Part shown: positions 54,037 to 64,000 of the stretch, piece after piece | Layout of the letters: every line of letters starts with the position of its first letter | Numbering within the stretch: the stretch's first letter is position 1 | Assembly (NCBI GenBank): GCA_014529385.2 | Contig: CM043954.1 | Span: 7,997,806 to 8,061,805, forward strand | Direction: 5' to 3' | Length of the DNA: 64,000 nt | Source of the DNA: Adiantum capillus-veneris | Taxonomy: Eukaryota > Streptophyta > Polypodiopsida > Polypodiales > Pteridaceae | The notes under the pieces: model-generated | What the model saw: only the letters and a program-made list of their open reading frames with translations | Databases searched by the model: none | Told to the model about the DNA's origin: nothing | Made by a program: the position numbers and the translations under genes

Positions 54037-56421
54037 TTTTGTAACATTAAATTCATTTTGTCAGAGCTACCAACACTCATGCCTCCTTGTTGGGAGTACA
54101 CATTCTTTGTTAGCTCTAGTGTTGGGAAAGAAACAATTGGTGCGGTTTTGCTACAACAAGATCCCCACAATACCATAATGCGACCCATCTACTTTGCTAG
54201 TAGGGTCATGAATGCTTTAGAGAGAGGCTACACAGAGGCAGAACTCATGATGCTTTCTCTCATGTTTTCGGTGAGAAAGTTTAGATCCTACCTGCTACCA
54301 AAACTTTTTGTAATTCTCACTGGAGAAAATTTGTTCCCTTGGGTGTCATCTCAAATGAATCTTAGTACTAGGATCTCAAAGTGGATTATGGAGTTGCAAG
54401 AGTTTCAATACTCTTTCAAAGTAGAAGATAGTGTGTGTGCACAATTGGCAGGGATCCTTACTTATAGGGTACATGAGAAGGAGATTAAGGTGCTTGAAGT
54501 AAAGACCCTACCATTGCCACCACCTAAAAGTATTCTTAATTCTTTTACCTTGTTCTTTGATGGAGCTTTTCAACGAGCCACAGTAAAAGCAGGGAGAGGG
54601 CTAGTATTGCTCAACCCAAGTGGAGAAGCGGTCATGAAAGAGAAGGTCAATCTACCAGGTTCAACTAGCAACAATGAAGTAGAATACGACACACTGCTTC
54701 ATGGTTTAAAGATATGCATTGGCCAAGGTATACAATGTCTCATGGTAAAAGGGGATGCACTTCTCATTGTGAAGCAAATTTTAGGCATTTGGGCATGCAA
54801 GAATGAAAGCTTAAGGACAAAAGTTCATGCCATTCGTAGATTGTTTAATCAATTTGAAGAAGTGCAACTATATCATATTCCTAGGAAACAGAATGAAGAT
54901 GCCGATTTACTTGCACAACAAGCAGTTACATGTGTTGAGAAAGAAGTGCAGGTCATCATGGTGGCAGAAGCTGTCAAGCAACCAAGATACCAGAGATTGG
55001 AGTCATTGACTCCCATTATTAGCTACATTTTGGAGGGTGAGTTTCCACAAGACTTCACGAAGGCTCAGAAGAGGAGACTCATGAAAAAGGCAAGCACGTA
55101 TCTCTTTCTAGAAGGATCCCTTTATCAAAGAGGGAAGGATCAAGTGTGCAGAAGAGTACCAACTATTGAGGAAATCCCAGCCATTCTAAAAGGTTTGCAT
55201 GAGGAAGCGTGTGGTGGTCATTTTGCACAGAAACTCAGTGCAAAAAAGATTTTTCTTGCTGGATATGTTTGGCCAAGCTTGCACATTGATGTTCAACATT
55301 GGTATAAAAGCTGTCACAACTGTCAGATTAATGGAAACAAGCGTCTGTTACATGGTCCATGTCAGTTAGTCCTTGCAAATGGTTCATTTGAAAAATGGGG
55401 CATTGATTCTATGGGTCCATTGCATAGGACTAAAAATGGAAAATCGTATATCTTGGTGGCCATAGACTACATGACGAGATGGGTAGAAGCACAAAGTGTG
55501 GCAAAGGTAAATGAGAGGGCAGTGAGAAAATTTGTCTACACTCACATTTGTTGTAGATTTGGCACGCCTTTGGAGATTGTTTCTGATAATGGTCAAGGGT
55601 TTAGAAAGGGCTTGCTCACAGAGGTCTGCGAAGAACTTCACATTCTACATCATCATAGTACACCCTACTATCCCCAATCCAATGGTCTGGTAGAAAAAGC
55701 TAATGGTATCATTGCAGGCATCATTAGAAAGATGGTGAGAAACAAGACAAATTTGTGGGATGACTTCTTGGATGGTGCCTTGTGGGCGTATCGAACCACA
55801 TATAGGGAAGCCACGGACTTTACACCATTTCACTTGGTCTATGGTCAAGAGGCTTTACAACCAATTGAGCTCAACATCCCAACAATACAACTTCATGGAA
55901 AAGCAACATAAGATGATCAAGAAGCATGGATGGATCAACTTCTTACCTTAGCTGAGCTTGAGTGGAAAAGAGAAGCAGCATACGAGTGCTACAAGAGGAA
56001 AGCTACGCAGGCGAAGGAGAAGCTTGACAAGAAACTAAAGCACAAAGGCATCAATGAAGGAGATCTTGTGCTAAGGTATGACAATCGAATCGACAGTCGT
56101 TTTGATGCCAAATTTGAAACTAGATGGCAAGGGCCATACATAGTTAAGAAGGCCTTCAATTCAAGTTACTATCAACTTATGGACTTGAATGGGAAAGAGC
56201 ACTCCAGGAAGGTAAACGGGTATCACTTGAAGCCTTATTTGAGTCTCCTTCTACCAAAGGATCTACCAAAGATCTGTCAAAGGGCAGCTGTCTCATGTAA
56301 GTATTGTTACATGAAGCATGAGTGTGACTCGAGCCAAAATGCCGAGGGGCCAAACAATGAAGATCTTGTCAAGGATTTTGAAGTACTCTCTTTGGAAAAG
56401 ATGCTTTATGATGGTACATGA
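54037..56421 (+). pseudogene. pol: RNase H, second RNase H and integrase of element D
   Basis: Continues in the pol frame with a single TAA at 55909. Residues 1-130 from 54058 are the degenerate Ty3-type RNase H (GKETIGAVLLQQD, YTEAELMMLSLMFSVRKFRS). At about residues 160-290 is an RVT_3-type RNase H (SFTLFFDGAFQRATVKAGRG, NNEVEYDTLLHGLKICIGQG, VKGDALLIVKQI, NEDADLLAQQA) with DEDD residues. Integrase: HEEACGGHF ... CHNC (about 380-420), GIDSMGPL (Asp), IVSDNGQGF (Asp), NGLVEKANGII (Glu), then ALWAYRTTYREATDFTPFHL. After the TAA the C-terminus reads WKREAAYECYKRKATQAKEK, INEGDLVLRYDNR, RWQGPYIVKKAFNSSYYQL and VNGYHLKPY. There is no chromodomain. Confidence 0.92.
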
Positions 56422-56433
56422 ATATACCATCAT

Positions 56434-56446
56434 CCTGGGGGAGGGC
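56434..56446 (+). other. Polypurine tract of element D
   Basis: TGGGGGAGGG lies just before the TG of the 3' LTR at 56450, immediately after the pol stop (56419-56421). Confidence 0.75.
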
Positions 56447-56449
56447 TAA

Positions 56450-57330
56450 TGATAGCCGTTTTTCGGCTCTCCGTAATTGCCATAGTGAGTTAACCCACTC
56501 TACCAAAATCATCCAAACACTGTGGCTATACCTACCATTTCACTGTATATAGGTGTGTGTGAGTTAAGGGACTTTTTCCATATCTTCTTAAAAACCCTTA
56601 ATTAGCTAGTCACTAGGCTAGTTGAACCAAAAAAAAATAAAAAAATAAAAAATATAAGTATATTATGGCCCATTTGTGTGTAAATATTTCATTGTATATA
56701 GGGCCTAAATAAAATGATTTTTCATAATTATTTTGGTATTTATTTAAATATTTCTATCTATGGTGTGTTATTTATGCTATGTACATTGACTCACCATTAC
56801 CATATTTTTCTTACCATTTTGCATACTCTTTATTCCATATAAAAATAATTTCATGCAAACTTCTCTTATTTTTGGTGTAACTCCATCCCAACAAAAATCC
56901 AAAAAAACTAATTTTATTTATGTGTATATTTTTTCACTATTGTGATTTTTCCTCCCTACATCTATTCTCTTTTACTCTCATAAATTAGAACACCAAAAAT
57001 ATTCATCTTTTTATGGTAGACTTATAATGAGAGATTTATTTTGACCCCTTTATATTTTTTCCACCTATATTTTTATATTTGACATGTACATATTTTTTTA
57101 GACCCCTCAATATTTGATTTTCTTAGTTGTACTATTCACTTATATCATGATCTCAACAATATCTTCAATTATAGACCTACCAAATAAGGTCAAGGGTATG
57201 TGGCACGCATGCATGCACCATGGGGAGCTCAATCTTGGAGGTATTCAAAAGAATCATCCAAAGAGGGACCTCACAAGGACCTTGTGTAGTGGAAAAAACA
57301 GTCGGTTTTGCTGAATTTGTAAAGATCACA
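56450..57330 (+). repeat. 3' LTR of element D (truncated or short)
   Basis: TGATAGCCGTTTTTCGGCTC ... AAAGATCACA. It matches 47958-48834 nearly base for base, apart from an A-rich tract at 56629-56656 replacing an AT run. Protein-coding sequence of another element starts right after it. Confidence 0.85.
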
Positions 57331-58337
57331 TGCGACCACAAATGAGTGTTGATGTGAGGTCATATTATGGTGACGTAGGATCGGTAGCCTCCGAAGACAA
57401 TAGACCTGCATCGTTAAGAACTTTGCCACAATACATGGGAGATTTTGAGGCAAAGTCTGAGATTGTGAGAGTTCCATCACAGAGGCTAGGAGGGACAAAA
57501 GAATTGGACACAAAAATTTTGACTGACTTGCTATCCACGCCAATGAAGTGCACAATTACGTTGGCAGAACTTTTGAAAATCAGGCCAAGTATGTGGACGG
57601 ATATAGGAAAATGCTTGGAAAAAACTGGGATCAAAAACCCGTTAAGGTTCCTGGAAAAAGAGCTAGATGAGATAGAGAAGCCTAGATCAAATGTAAGACC
57701 GGTACCTCTGAACAAAGTAGGAGAGTACTGTGAAGGAGAAGATGGTAATGCCACTTTGTCTGTCGAGTACAATGGGATTGAAACGAAAGCTATACTTGAC
57801 AGCGGAGCAGGAATTGCCATAACAACAAAACGAATATGGGAGAAATGGGGTAGGCCCGCCTTTAGAACAACCATAATAAAATTATAGTTAGCTGATGGGC
57901 ATGTGGAAAGACCCATGGGATTGCTAGAAGCGATAGTGGTGTCTTCTTGTGGTATAGAGTATGCGCATACTTTTGCCATAATTGACTTTGGCAAGAAAAA
58001 TAACTATGAAATCATCCTTGGAAGACCATTCATGAGGCAACTCAAAATGGTACAAGATTGGGGTTATGATTATCTATACTTGAGACATGCTGAAACCACA
58101 ACACGTGTAAATATGAGAAATCATAGTTACCAAGATGTAACTAGAACACCCATGGAAGATTTTGATTCTGCAACACAAAGTGGATCAACAGACCATCCGT
58201 GGATGGGCAAAAAGAAAGAAATCTGGATGTGCGGAGCATCGGAGTGTAGTGACTTTGGGAGAAATGAGAATGCCTTAGAGAGGGTCTTAGAAGATGATGC
58301 TTACATAAGAGAACCTTTTCCGGAAGAGGTGTTATAA
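57331..58337 (+). pseudogene. pol: Protease region of Tat-like element 3 (5'-truncated)
   Basis: One frame with stops at 57885 (TAG) and 58335 (TAA). The first part, LGGTKELDTKILTDLLSTPM, KCTITLAELLKIRPSMWTDI and RFLEKELDEIEKP, is the region before the protease. The protease reads VEYNGIETKAILDSGAGIAI (D-S-G-A at 57798), then LLEAIVVSSCGIEYAHTFAI and YEIILGRPFMRQLKMVQDWG, the second signature. The remainder (DYLYLRHAETTTRVNM, DVTRTPMEDFDSA, KEIWMCGASEC) is a linker. The gag start and 5' LTR are missing because element D's LTR abuts at 57330. Confidence 0.8.
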
Positions 58338-58943
58338 GTGCTAGAGTGGACTCAGATATTGGCTACTTTGGATGTCTGTGTTAATGAGACCACACCAACA
58401 AAATTTTGCGATGAGAATGGGTATGACATAGTCCCCTACTACATGCTAAGGGTTATGTGTGAGATAGATGAAGAATTTAAGTATGAGTTCGAAACGGAGT
58501 TATCAGCTATGGAGATAGCACAAAACCAGATACCTAGCCCGAATACTGGTCATATAGAAAAAGGTGCTCTTTGCGATCAGTGTGTGATAACACACTTGAT
58601 TACAAACTATCCAACTCGAATGCATAGTACAAAGGAGGAGCCGCAAGTCAGCAAAGCAAAGTTGCAGGAAGAAGGGATAAGATCCAAAGAAGATGCTTCA
58701 GGTCCAATGCCTACAAAAGAGCAATATGAAGACTTGGAATCAATCAAAGAAGAGGTGCAACAAGTGACAGGAAGTTCAAACACTATTGGTGACATTTCAA
58801 GAGTTGAAGTTGAGGAAGAAGAGCCTATGACTCTACAGGAACCAAATGCTGATTTTGTCTCTCCAAAAGACATATCAGAGGAAATGGTGGTCAAGCAGGA
58901 GCTAGAACACACAGATGAACTCACAAGTGTGAACAATGAATAA
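58338..58943 (+). pseudogene. Acidic linker of Tat-like element 3
   Basis: Continues in frame after the TAA at 58335 for 201 codons to a TAA at 58941. GYDIVPYYMLRVMCEIDEE matches GYDVLPYYM at 44.93 kb in element 2, where RT follows about 700 bp later. The rest is Glu/Ser-rich (IKEEVQQVTGSSNTIGD, VEEEEPMTLQEPNADFV). In this copy no RT follows; the next frame holds a second retropepsin-like domain. Confidence 0.6.
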
Positions 58944-58996
58944 GAAGACGATAAGGAGTCCAGGCCAAAGATTGCTCAAGTCACTCAAGAGAACAC

Positions 58997-60625
58997 ATGC
59001 AATCTAGTACCAAAGAAGATCAACTTTTTGCTAAGTGCACAAGACGGAGTCAAGATGAATTTTATGTGGCAGAAATTGACACAAATTCCACGACTAATGT
59101 CATGTCATATGGCATGTGGTTACTTCTAGGTAAGCCAAAGCTTTATGTTATTCAGATAAAGGTAAATCTCTCACCTGAAGTAGATGTTATAAGTATGGGG
59201 ATTGCAGAAGCTACTCTCCAACTACACTCACAGAATGTCAAAGAAAAATTCTTGGTGGTAGATTCTCGACAAATGGGAACACACTTGATTTTGTCCAAGC
59301 CATGGGCACAAGTCTTTGAAGACGAGCCTGAATCTTCAACAATGGTCATCACGACAAGCTATCAAGTGGCAACAGAGGTCAAGCCTACAATAGTTCAAAG
59401 ATTCTTAGCTATTGAAAAATGCAAAGCTAAAGTAAGCCCACAGTCTCTAGCCCAGCCAATGCAAGTGCAAGACAAAGACTCTACATCAAAAGCCAAACCA
59501 TCAACAAAACAATGGAAACCCAAGCAAAAAGTCTATCAATTGAAGTTTCCATCGCCCGAAAGTCTCCAAAGGAAGTCAAAACAGGTCAACCAAGTGCTAA
59601 TATCCAAGGCACAAATTAATGTTAATGATCCAATTTGGATACAATCACAGGAACAACCTCAACAAGCAAAGGTAACAGGATGGATCACATCAAGCGAGTC
59701 AATTATTGCATAAGGCTACAAGAAAGGAAATTCAGATGTTTGGGTCAACAAGCCCAAGATAACAGCCTGACGATATCCATCCCATGACAACCACTCAGTC
59801 AGGAATCAACAAAGCCGTCAACGTCAATCACATAACTCAACCAAGAGAAAGGATAGATACAAAAAGCAAAAGAAAAGGTCTTCCACTGGACAAACCATAC
59901 GACAAGTCTGGGTAATGAAATCAGAATTCTACCAGACTACCCAACAAAGTCAAGTGAAGATCACCTCCAAGAAAGTCCAAAGATTCATTCCAGTCGAGTT
60001 ACTCGAAGCACAAGGATTCTATGAGGGTAACTTTCAAATCTGGTTACCTAAGGTAGTAGCTTATCAAGGAATCACCTAGGAAAAGCAAGAAACGTCAAGA
60101 AATCAAGAGTAGCCACCCGCTACACCCAAGAGTACTACAACCTATAGATGGATCCCTCGTCAATTACTACAAGAGCAAGGCTTTTACAAAAGTAACAGCT
60201 ATATTTGGAAATTAAAGACAAGGTACCATCAAGTCAAAGAAGAAACAAGAAAAGTGGCAAAGGAGATCACACCAGGCCCAAGAACAATGTGGGTTCCAAA
60301 ATCTGCGATTGAGGCTCAACAATAAGAAAGATACACAGCTCCTTTACAGCCTCTTAACAACAAAAAGAAAGCAACGATAAATGTGGAGGTCATAGTTTTG
60401 AAGAACACTATCTGGAAGAAGAAGACTTCATCAACCATTGCTTCAACATCATTACCTGTCTCATCAAGCGACCACAATTTGCTACCAAGGAATGAAGAGC
60501 AACTATATGCCAATGTATTGGACAACATGGCATCTCAAACAAAAACTAACGAGAAAGGCCTAAACATCAAGAGCATATGGAATTGGATTTCAGGCCGCGA
60601 TCAGGTAAGTCCAAGTCACCATTAA
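58997..60625 (+). pseudogene. Retropepsin-like plus W...AQG-repeat ORF (Tat-like element 3)
   Basis: One frame of 543 codons with a few stops (59711, near 59769, 60076, near 60108, 60324). Residues 20-110 resemble a retropepsin: EFYVAEIDTNSTTNVMSYGM (Asp at 59078; D-T-N in place of D-T-G), LGKPKLYVIQIKVNLSPEVD, then MGTHLILSKPW as the second signature. A Lys/Gln/Ser-rich segment follows (PSTKQWKPKQKVYQLKFPSP). Next come four imperfect repeats: GWITSSESIIA.GYKKGNSDV (59678), RFIPVELLEAQGFYEGNFQI (59981), RWIPRQLLQEQGFYKSNSYI (60146) and MWVPKSAIEAQ (60287). The frame ends WNWISGRDQVSPSHH. No RT or integrase was found. I do not recognise the repeat family. Confidence 0.5.
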
Positions 60626-61831
60626 ACTTACATGGAATAAGAGTCTAGAGTCGGGAAGCTAAGCCACTAAATGAGCAAAGTGTCAGACCCAAGCTTCAAG
60701 TTAATATTTTTTTGTGGTCTATGAGTCTAGCTAATAGGTATAAGCTCAAGCTGGAGAGTTGAGCATACATAAAGCCATGTTGCTCATGCTGGAAGAGGTG
60801 CGCATAAGAGTCAAAGTCCATATAATATATAAGGTGGAGAAGGCGTAGTAGTCAAAACAAAAACACTCAGGCACTTGACACAGTGAGGAAGAGTGGAGAA
60901 AACTCGACAACAAAAACCCTTCTTGTGAGTACTGAAAGCTTTTGAAGCACTCATGCTATATGTTTTGGTCGCTACACTAACTCCATGAAGAACCCATCAA
61001 TAATCTTCTCTCGCACCGCATCTTGTTTAACATGCATAACTCTGTGCAAGCATATAGATGTCCCATCATTGGACATATGCATTAGGCACTCTTTTTTATT
61101 CCACCCATGCACTTACACAAACAAATGACAATGACCAAGAGGAAATAGGTTTTATGAGTCTTTGCTCAACAACAATGACTCTGATTTCAAGCTACTAACA
61201 CTTATCCATGTATATCAAGCCCATACTAGTAGCCATATGGCCATATGTACTTTAACTCAGCATAACTCTATAACATCAGAGCCTAAGTACATATAGCCTC
61301 GCATTTAATTATGACTAAAGATATTTTTTCCCACAGGGTTTTTCCCTTTAGTCTTATCCAGGTATCTAAGACCTTCATTTTGTATATACGCTACATTTTA
61401 CTTTTACTCTTTTATTTTTTATAACAGCAAAAACAAGAAGAACCACGATATTCCCACACTACTAACTGCAAATCTACTGACAAGTCAAAAGGGAGAGGCC
61501 AAAAAATAGATGGACAGAGCTTCAAGTCAACTTACAGGTACGACTTTCAGATAACAACCACAGGAAAAGCATACTAGAGCTACAATGACAACAAACTGCT
61601 GCACCAACAAGTCGATACAACCTCATACAATTCAAGATACAATAACCAATCAGAGGGGGAGAGTTCTAAGCTTCAGATACACTATAGGTAAAACTTCAAG
61701 GTAGCTTTAACATCAAACAAAGCAACCAACTACAGAAGAGGCTTCGACAACAACTTCAACCAACTCCAAGACATCAAGAACTCATCAAGGCCAGCAAAGA
61801 CATAGGGTCTTGTTGGGGACGACAAGAATTC
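60626..61831. other. 3' untranslated region of Tat-like element 3
   Basis: No coding motif. It contains a polypurine-like GAGGGGGAGAG at 61653-61663 in addition to the one at 61832. Confidence 0.4.
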
Positions 61832-61843
61832 GGAGGGGGAGAG
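61832..61843 (+). other. Polypurine tract of Tat-like element 3
   Basis: GGAGGGGGAGAG directly before TGTTGAAAGG. A near copy lies at 61653, as in elements with a duplicated tract. Confidence 0.65.
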
Positions 61844-62580
61844 TGTTGAAAGGACGCCCTTTAAACAACGTTTCCATAAAGATTCCTCAAAGATTCTGTA
61901 AAGATTCCACATGAAGATGGTGATGAAGTAATGAAGATGAAGATGGATGCTGCAACATGAAGATACGAGTTCATGGACGTCATCGAATATCCCGTTATTA
62001 TTATTTTGAGCCATTACGGCCACTTTTGTAATGTTTACGAGAACCTCATATTTTAAATCGGCACTTGTATTTTGGCCGCAGATGCTTGTATAATGAGTAA
62101 AGCCAACTCAGTTTCTGGAAATTAAGCTCTGTAGAAGCCTACGGACAATTCAGGTCATTTGACCGGACATTAGGTGAAGGCTTTGTATATAAGCTAAAAC
62201 CTAAGGCTTTGTAAAAGAACACATTTACGTTATCTCAATTAATATACAGTCGTGGGTTCTGCAGCACAAGGTAGTGAGCTTCACGCACACACACAATTGC
62301 GCACACGAATCACATTGCATATATGAGAGTAGGAGCGTGTTAGCATCGAGGAGCTCTTTGCGTCGATGCAAGTAATGCAAGCCGAGGACGACATCGTGAG
62401 CCCGCCTGCTACGAGCTATATTTGGTCGTAAGTACCTCAAATGAAATCCGTTCTGAATGATCAAGTAGTCGCTAGAATCAGGGCGAGAAGCTCTTTGTGT
62501 TGATGTCTTTGTAGGTCAGTTCCGGACACTTTGGAAATTACTATTTTGAGTCTATCGCGACATCGATTAGAGGTCTTACA
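61844..62580 (+). repeat. Putative 3' LTR of Tat-like element 3
   Basis: Starts TGTTGAAAGGACGCCC after the polypurine tract. It contains a TATA box (TATATAAG, 62186-62193) followed by a polyadenylation-like AT-rich region. The end is not certain; GAGGTCTTACA near 62571-62581 is a candidate. No second copy is in the window. Confidence 0.55.
62186..62193 (+). promoter_or_regulatory. TATA box of the element 3 LTR
   Basis: TATATAAG in CTTTGTATATAAGCTAAAACC, about 340 bp into the putative LTR. Confidence 0.5.
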
Positions 62581-64000
62581 GTTTTGTTTTTCAGGGTTTA
62601 GGTGTTTGGCCATATAGGATATGTCCTTGTGAGTCTTGCCCTCCGATTTCGAGTCATTCCGATATGATTTGAAACTGTTTCGAGCTTGTAGTGTTTCGTA
62701 GGATGCGTTGTCTGTTTCTTTGCTTTATGGTAGTGTTGTGGTAGGATTAGTGACTGTAGAGTGTTGTTAGTGTCTAGCTCAGTGTTGACAACCCAGAGAT
62801 TGCCTCCATGTCCTAGTCCGGCCAGCTACGTCCTCGGATTGATAGTTTGTTGGTCTGTGTTCTCGCTGTGCTCCATCGTCCGTCGCGGTGTACCCGCTAA
62901 CACACGTCCACTCTTCACCTATGATCACATGGGTTTTGCTTCCAGAGTAAGGCCAATTTGATTAGGCTCAGCTTCGCCTTCAGCTGATGCAGGATCATGA
63001 TCCGGAGTTATATCGTTGGCGATCTTGTAGAGGTTGTAGGCTTTAGTGAGATCGCGTAGGATGTGAGCTTGATACCGGCGGAGGTGAGATCGTTTTTCCA
63101 GATTCGAGCCCGTCTTGTCGCCGTCCTCATTCTCGTCGACATCGTCGGCAAGTCCATAGCATTGTAGAGATTGTGCAATCAATAGAAGACCGCTCTCGCC
63201 ATCAACAGTGGGGCCTTCGGAGGAGGGTTTGACAACTTTTCTAGTGTCGTATTCTTCTCTCTCTTTCTCTCAATCTCAGCACCTTCATGCAGAGTGTTTA
63301 CCACTTTGTCTATGTTTTCTGCAAACAGCCAGCATTTTCACCTCTTAGGCTGCGTTTTTTGTGCTATGGAGCTAGATCATCCATTGCTCCTACCTTCTCT
63401 CTCATCCCCAAAGGGATTTCCCCAAATCAGACCTAAGATCTTGTTCTTGGAGGCCAACACACAAGCCTTCTCTAATTTGAACCTTTGCGTTAACTCTCAT
63501 TAATCGCATACAAACACCGGTTTGACGAAAGGACGCTTGTTTTGGAGCACGTGAAGGAGGACCTGCAATTGGAGAGGAAAAAAGCGACCCCATCAAGCAG
63601 CACAAGGGACCTGTGTTTTTAGGCTGGAGAGGGGATGGTGGGCTTTCTACCTCTAATCTTGCCTTCGACTTCCCAACTTTGCATCTGATGCATTGCCAGC
63701 CCGTATCCTCTTCATACGACACTCTTTCTAGCCATACAACCTTGCTGTTTTTCCTCCCTTTTCAGCCCTCCGACGGATGTGGTGGGAGAGATCCACACCC
63801 CACCAAGCCTCTCCTTCTCTCTAACATCTATCGGGGGAAAACGGAAGCACTGAAATCTGTGTTACAACAGTGTTTTCAGGTCCTTGGAGTTGCAGTTTTG
63901 GGTGGACAACAGTACCTTGGCTTGTGTTTTCCATAGAGGATGATGCTACCTCCTGGTAGGACACCATCGGGTGGTGTTAACTGCAGTCTTCTGTTGACTG
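62581..64000. other. No recognised gene
   Basis: GC content is somewhat higher than in the neighbouring LTR. Short ORFs (62925-63182 minus, 63294-63503 plus, 63613-63936 plus) carry no known domain. This may be flanking unique DNA or the leader of another element. Confidence 0.3.

Larger units (their letters stand above)
47958..57330 (+). mobile_element. Ty3/gypsy (Tat-type) element D, nearly complete
   Basis: The LTR-like sequence at 47958 (TGATAGCCGTTTTTCGGCTC) recurs at 56450 after a polypurine tract. Between them are gag (51142-52341) and pol (52417-56421) in one frame. A second, archaeal-type RNase H before integrase marks the Tat branch. The right copy stops matching after 57330, so the 3' LTR is truncated or the LTR is short. 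The left flank is integrase of Tat-like element 2 and the right flank is gag-protease of Tat-like element 3, not the continuation of element 2. Only a few stops and high LTR similarity make this the youngest Ty3/gypsy copy in the window. Confidence 0.85.

Noticed and set aside
57365-57994. Minus-strand ORF of 209 codons
   Set aside because: It is antisense to the protease region of Tat-like element 3, whose motifs are clear on the plus strand.

Overview
This window looks like plant nuclear DNA from a large, repeat-dominated genome. It holds several LTR retrotransposons of both superfamilies (Ty3/gypsy and Ty1/copia), long GA/GT microsatellites, and tandem arrays with units of about 30, 160 and 280 bp. 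I recognise no cellular gene, tRNA, rRNA or CRISPR array. The mixture of chromodomain Ty3/gypsy elements and Tat-like elements with very long linkers suggests a gymnosperm or another non-flowering land plant, but that is inference. Nearly every coding region is a decayed retrotransposon open reading frame, and each was identified from its own catalytic motifs.

Layout. (1) 1-7.67 kb: a plus-strand chromovirus (Ty3/gypsy) with PBS, gag, protease, RT, RNase H, integrase and a C-terminal chromodomain, broken by stops. (2) 7.67-11.3 kb: no clear coding, but a degenerate ~280-bp tandem array with a palindromic GGATCGCGATCC box. (3) 11.57-14.2 kb: remnant of a second Ty3/gypsy element (integrase, PPT, LTR); the LTR holds a CCAAT-box minisatellite just upstream of a TATA box, and a 160-bp tandem array follows (14.26-15.09 kb). 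(4) 18.2-36.3 kb: a nested stack. A plus-strand Tat-like Ty3/gypsy element (gag remnant 19.3-20.8 kb, pol 33.2-35.9 kb) is split by a minus-strand copia element (A, 20.83-33.18 kb). Copia A is split in its RT by a plus-strand copia element (B, 22.96-29.89 kb). Copia B is split in its RNase H by a 2.8-kb solo-LTR-like insertion (26.43-29.24 kb). (5) 36.3-44.9 kb: another gag remnant, a GC-richer island of possible organelle origin with a long palindrome, and many GA microsatellites. (6) 44.9-47.96 kb: pol of a second Tat-like element, cut by the LTR of the best-preserved element (D, 47.96-57.33 kb). In D, gag and pol share one frame and are separated by single stops. (7) 57.33-62.6 kb: part of a third Tat-like element with a protease, a long linker and then, instead of RT/integrase, an unusual frame carrying a second retropepsin-like domain and W...AQG repeats, followed by PPT and LTR. 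(8) 62.6-64 kb: unrecognised.

The most interesting pattern is shared between separate Tat-like copies. A second retropepsin-like domain lies after pol in copy 1 (35.88-36.26 kb) and in copy 3 (59.0-59.4 kb, where it continues into a ~540-codon repeat-bearing frame). Copies 1 and 2 also both carry two tandem integrase HHCC zinc modules. Together these point to a Tat-like lineage with an extra 3' ORF and a duplicated integrase N-terminus. All domain calls were made by reading, without database searches.
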